A stretch of DNA of 64,000 nucleotides from Heliopora coerulea (Eukaryota; Cnidaria; Anthozoa; Scleralcyonacea; Helioporidae). Location of the stretch: positions 1,116,001 through 1,180,000 of the forward strand of contig JASJOG010000085.1 in the NCBI GenBank assembly GCA_030142905.1, given 5' to 3'. Position 1 is the first letter of the stretch. Every line of letters begins with the position of its first letter. Positions 43,390 through 58,300 of the stretch are shown here, piece by piece. Under the pieces are notes generated by a model that saw only the letters and a list, made by a program, of their open reading frames with translations, was not told where the DNA came from and did not search any database. Position numbers and translations under genes: made by a program.

Positions 43390-46300
43390 CTACACCAAGT
43401 CCGTGTCAAAATCATAAGCATCATCACTGTCTGTCATTTTGTCTTCAGCTGGTGAAACGGGTTGCGCTGCAGTGAGAACCAAGAAAAAAGTAATGAAGAA
43501 TGACATATTGGTGTTAAGTTTTCAAAAACAATTGCAAGGAAATAAAAAAATTACGGTTATTGTGACTTCATAAGATAACATAATTGAGAAGTTAAGTATC
43601 ATGTTAACAGCAAACGGGTGAGGTCAGATTCCGTTTATCGTCAATACGTGAATACGTGAGTGGTAATGTCACGTTTGCCGTTTGTAGGGAACGCCATGCT
43701 TAACCTTTCTAATTAAACCACTCGGACTTTTCAGCGATGTACAGGACTATGGGATCAATTACAGTATTTTATGACTTTATTTTGCTATCATATCATTTGC
43801 TTTTCTATCCTTTGCTTCCCTTTCCTTTCCTATCCTTTCTTATCTTTTCTATCTTTTTCTTTCCTTTCCTTCCCTTTCCACTCGTTCTCAACCCTGCCCT
43901 GTCAAACAATGGATCGTCCGTGAAACGGTCTGAGATAGATAGGGTCTTCGTAGCTCAGTCAGAACTCGGCGTAAAGTTACCATATGAGGTTTAAATTACA
44001 TATGTTCTTGTGGACTGATGCCTAGATTTAAGGAAAAGCTACATCTAATAGTAAAATTGGCACCCAGTTCTATTAAGACCTTACAGCAGTAGTGCCGCTG
44101 CCAACAGTCTTGAAAGGTGTAGAGATTATTTAGCCTATGACAGTGATTTTCAACCTTTTTGAGCCACGGCACATTTTTTACATTAAAAATATCCCGCGGA
44201 ACACCACCAACCAAAAACATTACAAAATGACACATTGTAGCCTAATACAGCATTCGACCAATGAGATGCAGGGCGGTTAGTGTATTTACATCCGGCTTGA
44301 CTCGTCATCGGCCGGACGCTAGCGCGTGTTTTCAGGAGGGAGGTTTACTATTTGGCTTTGTATATTAATAAATAATAATGGGAAATTATTTGCAGAAACT
44401 AAATAAATTTTTTGACCGATTAAAGTGAAATTGGACAATTTCCCACGGCACACCTGACGATTTCTCACGGCACACGGGTATGACGCGGCACAGTGGTTGA
44501 AAATCACTGGCCCGTACTCTTGTCACGATGAGCTCGAGTTACCCAGTCAGAAAGTGTCTTTGCTTGGACTCGGCACGGGACAAAAAATCGAAGTACTTCC
44601 TTTAATCCCTGTGAGACATGCAAAAGATGCACCCATTGCATAAAAATGCGACTACTAAGGATTTAAGAATTCAATAAGTATTTCTAAGGTAAACACTTAC
44701 AGGCTTTTCTCATTTCTCTTTGCTTTTTCTTAAAAGCCTGATGTAAGGGAGAAACAGTAACAATTAGAGTAATGACATACGTAATAATTATAGTAGGAAA
44801 ATATACACACAACGTGCAAGTAAGAAAATCGATCCTTATAGCTTTTTCGTCTGGACAAAATGGAGAAAAAATTTTATACGGGGCAATATGTCCGTTTATT
44901 CAACAATGATCGCCAAAATTTAACTGATCTTTCGAAGGAGTTCTTTTTGATTTTGCTATTACGTTTCAATTAAAGTTAAAACATTAAGGAAACGGTTCTT
45001 CATTGGGGGTGGTAAATGTGATATAAAGCCCTTTCGATTTACTTCAATAATTCGATAATTCTAAAGGAAATTCTAAAGGAAATCACGAAGGAAATCTTGT
45101 CAGTGACGTAACTTTTAAAACTGATAAAGACTAGCAGACTATTCTCTGTGATTGTCTCCTTGGTTTCTTCGGCTCAGACATTAATTTTCATACCCAGTTT
45201 TTATTGAACGTACTTTGTCGGGTCTAAAATACTTGGCAGTCGCCTCATGTTTTAAACTCGATGAAGTAGTAGTGTTCGTTCATCAAAAATTACATAATTA
45301 CCTCACTTCTTACCTTTTTCTGGAACTTGTTTGTTTGCATGTTGAATTCGTTCACATCACTGGAATTCACCGAAGATATGGACGTTTGAAGTGCTGACGT
45401 TTTGTTAGGCATGAGGACAGTCATGTCAGAGTTGCACTGTAAAATATTGCGGAACAAATGTTCAGCTTTGTATACCTTACAACTGGTCCTTTGAGAATCA
45501 ACATTCGTTCATCAAATATTGGAACTTGGGGGTTCCCCCGTCAGGAATCGTAGGGCTCTTTTCAGGCGACGCTGTCATCGCCTCCTCTTGATCGCCCAAA
45601 ATTTTAACGCAGGCGACTGGTTCGGATTCCGTCATATTTTTAACCAAAATGCATTCTAGAGACAAACGAACATTCACTTGAATAATTTCCCCCAAATACT
45701 CAACTTGCCCACTGCTCAGAGTATTTTCTAGAAGGGAAGGGCAAATAGGAGGGAAGAGGAGGTAGGTCAAAGTATCAGCCCTTTTGACGGCAAAGAAATG
45801 GTCCGCGAAAGGATCAGAATCACTGTACCAGCAAACAGTATAAATAGATCAGTTGCTAATTGTATCAAACGTGGTTTCCTGTGATAATGCGACTAGTCTT
45901 TTCTGATGACAACTTAGCCTTTAACAGTGTCATAACTGAAAAAATTGTAACACCTGACCTACACGCAGTGTAATACCTATTAATGACTATATCTTCTGCA
46001 CTAGCAATATTAGCTTGAGTGCTTATGTTGAATAGGATACCATAAGGTGTTTTTAACCCTAGAATTCTCACCTCAGTCTCCTTATCCTCACCATCCTCCA
46101 TTTCTTCTATTTCATCATCACATTCTTCCTCTGTAGTGTCTTCCTAAGACATAACAGAAGACAATGGGTTCCGTGAATGATAAGTCTCCCTTTGGCCAAT
46201 GAAATCGTCTGGAGTTAGCCAGACTAAAATAACTGGTCTTAGCCAGAGTAAAATGATGGACGACCGATACTGGCAGAAAGGAAATCAAATTTTCTTCAAC

Positions 46301-49300
46301 TTTACTCGTCTTCTTAGTTGACTTTGAGCGGTCTTCTACTGACAGCTGATTGGTGTTTTCGTACATCAAACCGTATTTAGAGGATAAAGACAAGAAACCA
46401 TTTTTAGTAGTTTACTAGTTTTCATGAACTTTCATGTACAGCCATAAGTAACTCATGTACCTATAAAATAACTTTCATATGAGACGAAATCGGAAATAAC
46501 CTTCCGTTCTCACGGTATGATTTGGTTGAATGATTTTGAGGAAGCAGTAATTCTGTTTAGCAAATTTTGAAAAATCTAACATCGGAGGCAGACTAACAAG
46601 AGAAAAGCGTGCAAATGAACAAGTATTCTATGAACACGCCAGGCACATCTCGAGATTCTTAGGCACTTAGTATTACTTAATTTTATTAAATTATTGAAAT
46701 CGTGTCGTACCATTTCTTCATCCAGGCAGGCGTCAGAGGGATTGCTTGATATCAACACCAAGGCATCCTCAATTGACTGAGTAACTTCTTTGATACCTTG
46801 AAAGGAAACAAGGACTTGCTAACATCACTCAAAACTTGATATTCTTATCTGGTACAATCCTATCTGATCTTTAAGTCCTTCCTTCTCACAAGAGCGAAAG
46901 TTTACGAGGAACTGCTAGTAAACAAAGAACGACCAAACAGTGTACGGATTTTGGAAAAAGTTTGGACGAACACTAGCATTAACATTTTCTAACAACTCTT
47001 AAGAGTACTGGACATAAGCAGGATATGAGGGATAGTATGTCAATGTTGCCCTGTAACACGAACGAGCAAATCATTACTAGTAGTTATTACCGGATGATGT
47101 ATCGGCTTCTCAGCCAACCAAGAGGAATACAAAATAAACAGAATGAAAATTCTAAATGATCCATTTAGATACTGGTGATCAATAGGTTTTGGAATGTATT
47201 TATGTCATGTACAACAGAGAAAGTTCTAAACTCACTTTTCATTTCTTCGCTCTCTTCTTTCTCTAAACTGCTCTGTGAAAGAAAAAAAAAAAAAAATAAC
47301 GGGTGAGGTAGTGGAGAAATTCAGTATCACAGATACTGTCACACAATGAAACAAAACATTGTCAAATACCAACCACGTCGAACTCTGTTCCCCATCGTTG
47401 AACAATTTCAGCTGACAAGTGAGCGGGGAGAGAGTGTTGCTCTGGAGGGTGAGTGTAGAAGACAATTTTCCCGCTAAAATGACAAAAAACATACGAACGC
47501 GTAGATTAGTCAGTGAAACATTACACAAGGGATATCTACAAGTCATTTTCATTGATACTGAGGTAAAGAAACAACGATAATAGTAAGTGACTCTAAGTGC
47601 GAAGCCGGATCCACAGGGAGTGCCGGCGTTACGTTGTACTACATTCCCTCCCCCGAAATTGCTTTCGGTTTTCTTTTGGCGCGCATGGTTGAAATTCGCT
47701 GGTGCCCGACGGCCCAAGGCTTCCTGGTTAATATCTTCAAAACTCATTTACTCCAATTTCCCAGTCTACTGAAACTTGCCTTATTGGTCCAAGTGGCCAA
47801 TTACTATAGTAAGCATTCTTAGAATAAACACGATTTTTGTATTTCGAAGAAATAGTCAAAACTGGTCCAAAGAATGCGCACTTAAATGAAAAGAATTACA
47901 ACAGTACAGACCTGTTCCAATCACAGAGTATGGCCTTTGCTGCAGCATTTACATCAGGAACACCACCTACAGTGGAAGATACGAGTCGTGATATATACCG
48001 AACAATGACAGTGACCCGCGTTATTATATACCCGTCTCATGCAGCTACAATAGCGTACGACATTGGATAATCTTACCTAACTGGGGAAAAGCCTTCTTCA
48101 GGGTCAAATTAGTGCTGTCGTTAAAAGTTAAACTTAGGATCTTCGCCGGCGATCAAAAACGTGCCCATAAGACTCCAGAGAAGACTGGGTACAGTGCTTT
48201 GAAAATGACTGAGGGGCTTAATTGCAAATACGCGATGGCCTGTCAGATCTAGTAGAAAACGTGGCATGAAATGAATTGGCCCAATGGACAAAGCGACATG
48301 ATGACATTTGTATTCGAGAGTCTTAAAGGGCTGTTTACACATGCGATTTTGTGCCTTGTGATTGATATCTTGGAGTACGTGTTTAACTGACGAGAGCGTG
48401 GAGGAGTCATGAGCAGATATTTAGCTTCATGGACTGTCACGAGCTTATTAATTATTACACATACCAGGGTGACAACCGCAACGTGCAAAGTCGCACGTGT
48501 AAACGGCCTTATAAATTCCGTCAGTCGAAAATAGGATTTACCACACACGTTTCGTGAAATTTTGAAAGTTCATCAGAAAATTCTGTCACAAAACAACTTT
48601 CCACAAAGGAAACCCCGCCTGGTACTCAGAAAATTTTTTTTCCTGAAAACTTGAGATTGACGAACGCCCACAAATCCCCCGTGATATTACCTAGCTCCCA
48701 GATGGACTTTATGTGTAACATACATACAGTAAACATACAGAGTAACGTTTGTCCCCCATTTCTACTTGTTTCGTATCAACAGACCTTTCTTCAGTTTTCC
48801 CATTCGTCTACCGAGCTCGCATAAAAATTCTTGCGTATCATGATAGTCAGGTATACGGTATTTCTCCATCACCTACAACATAAGAGCAATGAAATCACAG
48901 ATATTTTGAGGATTCAAAGGACGACGGCTTTGATATTAACGCTTGCTGTATAAAACCCAGCTAAGTTCGGCGGCTCTGGCAAATTGAATATATCTTACAT
49001 ATAGTTTCGTTGATTATTGTATATCATTTCATAAAGTAAATGGTTTGAACCCTGGAGAATCGGTACATGTTAGCGATAGTAAATCGTCCAGGTTACTATA
49101 GTCTTGAGAAGGACTGTTGGTGACTAACGTTTCGACGGCCTCAGCGGCGGTCATCTTCAGAGTCAAGAAGGCCTCTTTTTGACTCTGAAGATGACCGCCG
49201 CTGAAGCCGTCGAAACGTCAGTCACCAACTGTCTTTCTCAAGACTATAGTAACCTGGACGATCTACTATCACTAACATGTACCGATTCTCCCGGGTTCAA

Positions 49301-52300
49301 ACCATTTACTTTATTACGTTCATTTGAACGACAGAGCGAACTGAACTCTTTTTGACTTTGAAGATGACCGCCGCTGAGGCCGTCAAAACGTTAGTCACCA
49401 ACAGTCTTTCTCAAGACTATAGTAACCTGGACGATTTACTATCACTAACATGTATATCATTTCGTTGTCACTTGTGGGTAAATTTATTTAGCAATTCAAG
49501 CTCTTCAGTAAAAGAACAAACTTTGTCCGGAAGGTAAGGTAAGGTAAGATCTTTATTTAATGAGGGTAGCACTAAATAGCTAATAAAAGCTAACAAACCT
49601 GTGGCCCTCTAAAATACAATACATGATAGTACTAATGATAATAATAATATAGTAAAAAGTATTTTACACTAAAAAATGAGCACTAGATTGCTGTTCATTA
49701 AAAATTTTGTTCCAAAAACTGTCTAAAACTATTAAGAGATTTTTTTTTGTCTCAAATCAAGTGGCAGGCCATTCCATATTTGACAAGTTTGTACTGCAAA
49801 GGTTCTACCTCCTTCAGTTTGTCTTTTGTACAAAGGACAAAGTAAATTGTAGTTTGAGTATCTCGTGTTTCTTCCATGTAAACTACTATTTAACTTGAGC
49901 AGTTCTTTAAGATATGACGGTAAGTCTCCACGAATCCTTTTGTATACAAGCACACATCTTGTTACTTTAGCTTCTTCATAAAAAGGAAGCCATTTAAGAC
50001 GATTAAACAGTGGAACAGTAGGAGACATAGTGTCAGCTTTTAAAATCACTCGTGCAGCTCTCTTTTGTAGCTTTAGTACCCTACCAAGACTATCTTTATT
50101 ACACGTAGTCCAGATGACGTTTACATAACCAAGTACAGGCTTTATCATACTATTATAATACATTATTCTTTGCTTGAGTGGCAGTATACTCCTAATCTTC
50201 CTTAAAATTCCAATACGTTGAGATAGTTTTTTGCATACATTATCTACATGCCGTGAGAAAGATAACTCATTATCAATTTCTAGCCCTAATAATTTTACAC
50301 TAGAAATATTGGTAAGCTTAGTATTCCCGATAGAAACTTCAGGTGCATAATCTGTCTAACTGGACAAACGCTTTCCCGTAATAATCAAAACCTTGGTCTT
50401 CTTTTCATTTAATGGTAACTTGTTAGCCAACGCTTAGCAGACCACTTCAGACATAGCCTTATTCAATGAGTCCTGCAGAGATGACATATTTCTACAATCT
50501 GCAAACGAAGTGATCGTTGTATTGTCCGCATACAAATCAATCTTACATGAGCTGACATGTAGCGGCAAGTCGTTTATGAAAATAATAAACAGCAAAGGAC
50601 CTAAGATACTGCCCTGAGGAACTCCGTGCCTGACAGTTACTATATCAGACTTCGTCCCTGCCAAAGTCACCAATTGACGCCGCTCCGGAAACACTGCATT
50701 ATTGGGTTGAAGATATTAAAATGGATAGTTCAGCAGTTGCATGTTGCACCTTTTCAAGATGCAACAAGGGGAACCCAATCACCGTCAACCACCTTCATAG
50801 CACCGAAAACACAGCATTGCTGAATGGAGGACATTCACATACACAGATCAGTAATAAAAATACAAGTACCTGCTGCTTATTGCATCTTTTCAAGATAGCT
50901 TCAACTGGTGTAACAACATCATCAAGAGATTCAATCTGAAAAACGCAATGTAATATAAAGTTATATGGGACTGGATGTGGTCCCATTTTGAGCCCACCAA
51001 TTTGACGTGACTGAGAAAGAACTGAAATAGAACAGTGAATCACTACATTTTTCAGTCAATTAATTACCAACTTTTCGCTTTAATATCCTCCATATATATT
51101 CTCTACGAACAGTTCAGAACCTCAATATACGTCGTAGGGAATAACTAGATTACCTTCACGCAGTTCCTCAATATAATCGACGTATCCGAAGTGCCAACGT
51201 CCATGACAATCCCAGGACTATCCAGCAACTTCACATGTTTGTCCAGCTGAACTTCTTGCATGTTCCTTGACAAAACGTGACAAAAATACAGCATTTTATG
51301 AGTAAATGACAATTCAACCATTGAAACATACAAGACACGATGATTTGACATTCACCAAACTAGACATAAACAAGAAACCTTACCTGGTCACCCCTGGTGT
51401 AGCTCCAACAGTGCATGACTTTGATCTTTTCAGGCTGTTTATAAGACTTAAATGCAAGACAAGATTGAATACAATGGCATACCAGCTTCACGACTATTAA
51501 ATTGAATGGCATACCAGCTTCACGACTATTAAATTGAAGAAATCACCGGTTTTCAACCAGTGGGACGTGATGGGCTCCTAGGGGATAGTAAAGATCTCAG
51601 GCAATCGCGAATTCAAGTGACTCAAGTTTATCATTGTACATATACGACTGTGTGAACATAATGAGGATTCCAACCGTTTGTGATTCTGTTCAAGGGTTGT
51701 TTGATTTATGATTTACTCGGCTTCCTCACTTTCCGGTGAGCGGATTACCCCAGTGGGTTAAGCGTCAAATCACGCGGGATCTATGGGTCTACGTGAAGGT
51801 CCCATCATTTACTAACTTAGATGCCAGGGAAGCACTTTCTCCTCAACTATTTAAAGACCCTGAATAGCGGTCCGACCACGGATCAAAAATGAGTCTTCCA
51901 GGTGGTGGTGACACATTGTTAGTGCACATGTCTCTCACAAGTGTGGCTAGGGTTCGGTGCCGGTCCAGTTTGAAACAACCAAACATCGCCGGTTTTCTCT
52001 GGATACTGCGGTTTCCTCTTGTAGTAACAATGGACCCATGAGGGATGGCCCTTACTGGACCTCTAGGAAGAGCAGCTTAGCTACCTGATAGGGTTATTCG
52101 GTATAAATAAAGACTGTTTTACTTTACTTTACTTTGCTTTGCTTCGCTTTACTTTGCTTTGCTTTGCTTCACTTCACTTCACTTTACTTTACTTTACTTT
52201 ACTTTGCTTTGCTTCATTTTACTTTACTTTATTTTATTTCACTTTGCTTCACTTTACTTCACTTTACTTTACTTTACTTTACTTAGTTCAGATTAAGATC

Positions 52301-55300
52301 AGTAACCACTGCAACACAGTACAGTAGTCGTGAATTTTTTCCGTGTCTTTAAAAGAAAAACAGTCCAAAACGTTTCAACTTGTCGGAAACGTTTTTTAAC
52401 TCATTAAGGGGTAGGGCTCATCCATTCGACGATTAAAATCGTCTGACGTATTAAAGTTTGCCCAAAATCCTCGATAGGTTAACACTAAAAATGACCACTA
52501 TGTGCCGTTTTAGTCTCTTGAACCGTTTTCTGGTACAATTTTCTAACGTTTTCCGACTTTAATAATATGTTCAGACAACCACGCATTAGCACACGCATTT
52601 CTCTTTCGTGAAGAAGTATGCAAATTCAATCCTCTGTAAATCTTTACTGAAAAATTTTATTGTTCCTTAGAACGACGAAATGAGAGCCATGGGAAGGGAA
52701 TAGTGGCATCTGTTTTTGAATATGACAAAATCGTTGTGCGGGATGGTCAGTGACAAAGGTCGAAAACTGTTAAAATAAGCCACATCACTTGTTATGATGC
52801 AAAAATACCTCAACCAATACCTGCTTTTCCCTACATTTGGAAAACCTGCAGGACAACAAAACAGAAAAAAAAAGGATTAGAAACGTCCTCGAATTCGGAA
52901 ATACCACTTATTTATTGCCAAGGTTTCGACTTGCAGACTCCAGCCTTCATCAGAACAAATGGTTAGTCGACCCGTCAGCTGCGACAATAGAAATAAACGT
53001 GTAACGTAATCCGTTACCAGTCTTTGTTAATCAACTTAGACCACATATAAGATATAATATAATTATGTAAAAGTACTGGACTATGGAATTTGAACATTGA
53101 ACTGTCATCAATAGAATCACTGTGGAATAACTTTAAGTAATTTTACTTTTGTTTACGCGTTTGTCATTGGGTATAAATTTAGCGCAGACTTTCTGGGAGA
53201 CAGACAGAGAGGACACGAGCGCACGGTTGAAGAGTATTAATAAAGCGCATATAAACCTTCGAGTTGTTGGTTCGTTGGTACCGTGATACGCTACAAATGC
53301 ACAGCGTACGTTAATCAGTGCCAACTACCCACAATTTCCGTGCGCTTTTTCACGTAGCAAATATTTAAATTAGGCATGAACACATGACTGATTCTGCACT
53401 GTTACATATACCACATTTAATTATGATTGGTAGTCGTTTGGAATGAGATATGCCGTGTCTGATTTGGTCAAAGAAAAAATGGCGGAAAATGTGAAGAACC
53501 GTAGTTGTGGTAAAATCGAAATGTACCTACTGTCTGCTTACCAACAACTCCAACTGTGATAGAGGTCCTGATATTTTGGTTGCGACAGTAGTTTCCCAGG
53601 AGTTTCATTAACGTACCAGCGCCCATACATTTACTGGTGGACAACAAATCATCAGAAGCCAGTGATGTTGGTACTTTACTCTGAGCCTAAAGCATTCAAA
53701 CCAAAAGATTTAACAGCATAAAACTTTCTTTCCAAAGAGATCTGGATTTCAACACTTAATGAATTAAAGGTCCTAGTTTGAATGGTGTTGGTGAATCCGC
53801 GAGCGGTATGTTGGTGGGCAATCTGTCAAACACAAGTAATGGTTGTACTAAACCTAGATGGCTAATTTTATCAGATTTCGTTTTATCCTTCTCAATAGAC
53901 AATTTTGAAATGGTATGGTAGGCGCAACCACTGGATCACTTACACAAGTAAAAATGCAAAATACTGTTACAGCTTCTACTAGCTCCAGGCCTGGTACGTG
54001 TATGACATAATACCTGAATCAGATTGTTAAATCCAACATAAAATGGAGTCTATATTTATACAGACTCCATTTCATGTGACTGAGTGTAAATGCCTAATAT
54101 TCCTTTAATATACCCTTCTCTCTATCGGTATTACCAGCACCACGCACTCATAGAAGTTCAATTTCATCGGTTCGAGAGCACATGTAAAAATTATTTCCTG
54201 CCCAATACCGTTACTACATCATATACCCATGGATGATAGCTGGACGTTCATCGAGCTTAAACCTCAGAAAATTTGAACTTGATGAACATCCAACGATCAT
54301 CCATGAATATCTCCAAGTTCCCAAATGCAAAATATTAGTTTTATAAATCATATACTGCATGACTCAGACCTGATGATACAAAGAACTGTAGCGGCTCTTT
54401 GAGATTTTTACGTGTGCAACTATCATCCGTGAATATCTCCAAGCTCCCAAATGCAAAATATTAGTCATATATATCCTATACTGTATGACTCAGACCTGAT
54501 GATACAAAGAACTTTTGTGGCTCTTTCAGACTTTTACTTGTGCAATAGGGTATTGAGGGGACTTTCCTGATTGTTTAATCGCCTAAACGCGGGTTGGCTC
54601 GGGGGTGGTTTAACCCTGCAATCAGAAACAACTTTTTCCCCCACATAAACCAGTCATAAAGGTATCATACTTACCATGACACTTTAAATTATGGTTGTTT
54701 GACGAAAAAAAAGTGATAGAGTAAGAAACCTTTAATACTAATAAATTGTGTTGTGCACTGAAGTACGAACCCTGTTTTGTTAGCGCAACCTTCAGTATTT
54801 AAAGAAAACGTTTCAACTGAAGTGAAGGGAAAACTTACCAAATGTTGTTTCTGCGTCTGTGTCGATGCTTTAAATGCAATTGTTGGGAATTCATTTCTTA
54901 AATGTTTCAGCCATTTGTCAACAACTGAAGCAGGGACAAGATCTAAATTTTTAGCATAAAAAAGCCAGCGTTAACAATGTAACACATTATCTTCAATTTT
55001 GAAGCTGGAATATTTAATCCTGTTAAGGAAGCCTGGAGTCACCTCCAGAGGACTGACAAGGAGAATGTACACCACAAAATATTTGTTCAGTGACTAGACT
55101 TATTGAAAAAATCTAGATGATAAATAGAGTTAGAGTGATTCTGAATGATGATGAAAGATAATTTCAAAAACTCACTAATAATTCATAAGGAATACACCAG
55201 GGAAATTACAAAAGTGTCATGTGTTTATAAGTGATATACATAATTACTTTTTACATCAAATTTTTACAGCTCAGCAAATACCAAATATCAAGCATTCTTG

Positions 55301-58300
55301 GTAAATTAACATAACCCCCATTGGACTGAAGCCATTGAACAAAAGAGAAAAAGATGCAAAAGACCATGCTGATATTTGAGAAAAATATTGGGATTTCAAG
55401 CAAAGTAAAACTACTGGAAGCGGATCAATACATTTTTCAATTGCACAATAAGTAATGCTACATAAATAGACAACACTCACCAATTTTATTCAAAACTAGA
55501 ACGATTTTCTTGTTACTTCCTGCTGACAAAACAGCTTCTTCCACCTTGACATGATAGAATGTGGAAAAACATGAAAAAATGGGGAAGAGCATGGATATGT
55601 ATTAAAAGGCTAAGGCTAAGGAAAGTCCTAAGCAGCTGTACATATTAATCAGCTATTACCTTGAAGCAACGACAACCAAGAGGATCTCTGGCATCTAACA
55701 CCTCAAGAACAACATCAGAACTATCAACAACCTACAGAGACAAATATCCATTTTTTTAGCTCCTGGTTGAAGGCTTCAATAATCAACTGTTTAAACTTTA
55801 CAATATTAACAGCAATTTACAACACTTAGTTCAGTACAACTTTCACTAACTATGGGTATTCAACAGGCTCTTCATAAAGGAATACTACATTTACATCAAA
55901 TGGTTTATGAACAAAGACTAATCTTACCTTCTTAAACTCCTTGTAGTATGCTTTCCGTGATGTTTCTGCCAGTCAAGAATGTTCATGGTAAGAAAACATT
56001 AGTTTAACGTGAAAACCTCACAACTATTTTGTGAACTGATAACAGAAAATACTATTGATAATGATTGTCTTTGTATCTGGTAAAGCACTCGTTCTGTTTA
56101 CCAGTGTATAACAATTACTTCATTCCCAGGATAGTGATGGTTATAAGAACTGAAAAGAATGGAAAACTTAAATACCTAAAGTGTTGTTTATTTCTTACCT
56201 AACACACAGCTGTGAGTCTTTTCCAGGTCTTCTGTAATCTTTTTATGTGCCATCTTAAAACATACCCAGAGAAAAAGAGAGCTATGAAACAAAATTATTA
56301 CAATGGATTTAAATATATAATAGTGAGAAAAAGGTTACCAGATAATAATAACACAGGGTTTGGATTAATTATTGAAAAACAGTTCACAATTCTTGAGGAA
56401 TTTTAAAGCTTAATTAAAAAGAATGTAAATCCACGTAAACAATATGTAATAATATAACAGAATTTTTAAAATTTAATTAAACATCTGAAGTTATGCCTCA
56501 TCTAGAAGAAATCTACAGAAATACCTCATCATTTAGAATGAAAGTTCTCATCTTTGATCTTGTCTTCTAAATCTCACATTATAAATCTGCATTTGCATGA
56601 GATATTATGATTGCTAAAACCTTTTTCCACCCATCAAATTCAAATTATTTTGGCACTTTGTTACAGGCTGCAATATTTATACTGGTTTTCTTCAGTATAT
56701 TTATTAAAAAAATATGTCACAACTAAATATACCAAAGAATTACAACTATTACATTGCACCAGCCACATTAAAAATTTTGCTACATGATTTTGCTCAAATG
56801 TCCTAAAATTCTGATTGTGAAAATTATAGTTTGAATCTAAATCATGAATCACAAATCATTATTTTGAACCCTGTAACAGATATGTACATTATTCTTTTAA
56901 GCTGAACTTTTTATGTAACCTGTAAACCATTTCCAAAATGTATCTATATTTTTTAACTACCCCTAATTTGTTGGTTACCATAAATTTGTTAAGAGAAAGG
57001 GTAGCTCATATTCAGAGCTGAGCTGCTTTATAACTAACCTTTCTTTCAAATTCTTTCCCCCTCTTTGCAGCATCCTGTTGAAGACTCTGCAGATTCCTTT
57101 TTTTGTTCACTTCCTTCTGACGTTTTTCTTTTCTTCTTTGTTTTTCTTCTTCTTGCTTAGAAACAATGAAGTTAAATTTCCTTTTGAATGAATCCAATCT
57201 GTCTACTTAGACTGTCTCAAGACTGGTCTAATACATGTTGTTCTGTTCCTTTTCATCATTAATGATTTAACCCTTTGCCTGTCTAGCCCTTTTTTGATGT
57301 TATTGCTCACCATGCAGTGTGTGTCATATGTGATGCATGGGACAGGCAAAGGGTTAATGTATTTCAATGAAGATCAAAAGGAAGGTTCTTCAAACAAACC
57401 CAGCAATACTGAAATATTTCATTAGCAATTAACTTCCCAGTTTGACAGCAACATATCATTGTAACATATCATTGTAACATACAGTACCTTTTGCTTTCTG
57501 TTTTCAACCTCTCTCAAAACCTTCTCTTTGAATGGACATAAATTTGGAATCCCTGGGTCTTTTTTATGTTCTAGGGCCAACATTAAAACAGAGTAAGAAA
57601 TTAAAGTGGCCTTCTAGAGATTTTTATCAACTACAAGTAAACATGCTCAAACATATGTACATAACACCATAAAAGATCTTTGGTTAATATTTTTACAGTC
57701 TAACTAAACATTGAAGATAGTTTCATATAGCTTCAAAAGTGTAAAAATACAAGTTCTACCCTCAAAAATACAAATGTTTTTGCTGGAAAGAGCGACAACA
57801 CACTTTGGAATTAAAATTAACAATATTGCCTACATAAGTGTTCAAACAGTTGCCATGGAAACAGTACCCATGAGGTGTTTGAAAATAATGTTGAATCATT
57901 GTTCAATTTACCTGGAGGTTACTGAAACACAAACTGCCATATACAACTTCAACTGATAAAATATCTAGTGTATATATTTCTTTTCAGTAAAAGTTGGAAG
58001 TTCATTATCCAGGTTGTTGTAATCTGAAGTAAGTCTGTTATTAGAGACAGACATTCTAAAGGTATCAGTAGGAGACATCTTCAGGGTAAAGTGGGAAGCA
58101 CTAACTATGAAATTTTCAGTCTTACCAGACAGTATGTGTGATCTGTCAAGTGGTTTTGGTAGTAAGCTTGCATACCAGCTTTCCAATATAAGTTGCTGTT
58201 TATCAGTGGTACTAATTATGATATATTTAACCTAGTCCTAACAAATACATTATTTTGTTTGTAGTGTGTTTTGTTTTGTGGTGTTTAGCAATGTGATTAG

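Larger units (their letters stand above)
49032..49314. mobile_element. Penelope-like terminal repeats as an inverted pair
   Basis: Arms 49,032-49,160 and 49,185-49,314 are inverted copies (GTAAATGGTTTGAACCC, GTAAATCGTCCAGGTTACTA, CTCAAGACTATAGTAACC). Each ends at the centre with a hammerhead-like core. A third, direct partial copy follows at about 49,350-49,455. Probably terminal-repeat remnants of Penelope-like elements in a GNL3 intron. Confidence 0.6.

Noticed and set aside
45498..45850. ~117-codon minus-strand frame within GNL3 intron 22
   Set aside because: Tested as a GNL3 exon; phase does not fit, whereas the 28-nt exon at 44,701-44,728 joins exon 22 to the last exon exactly.
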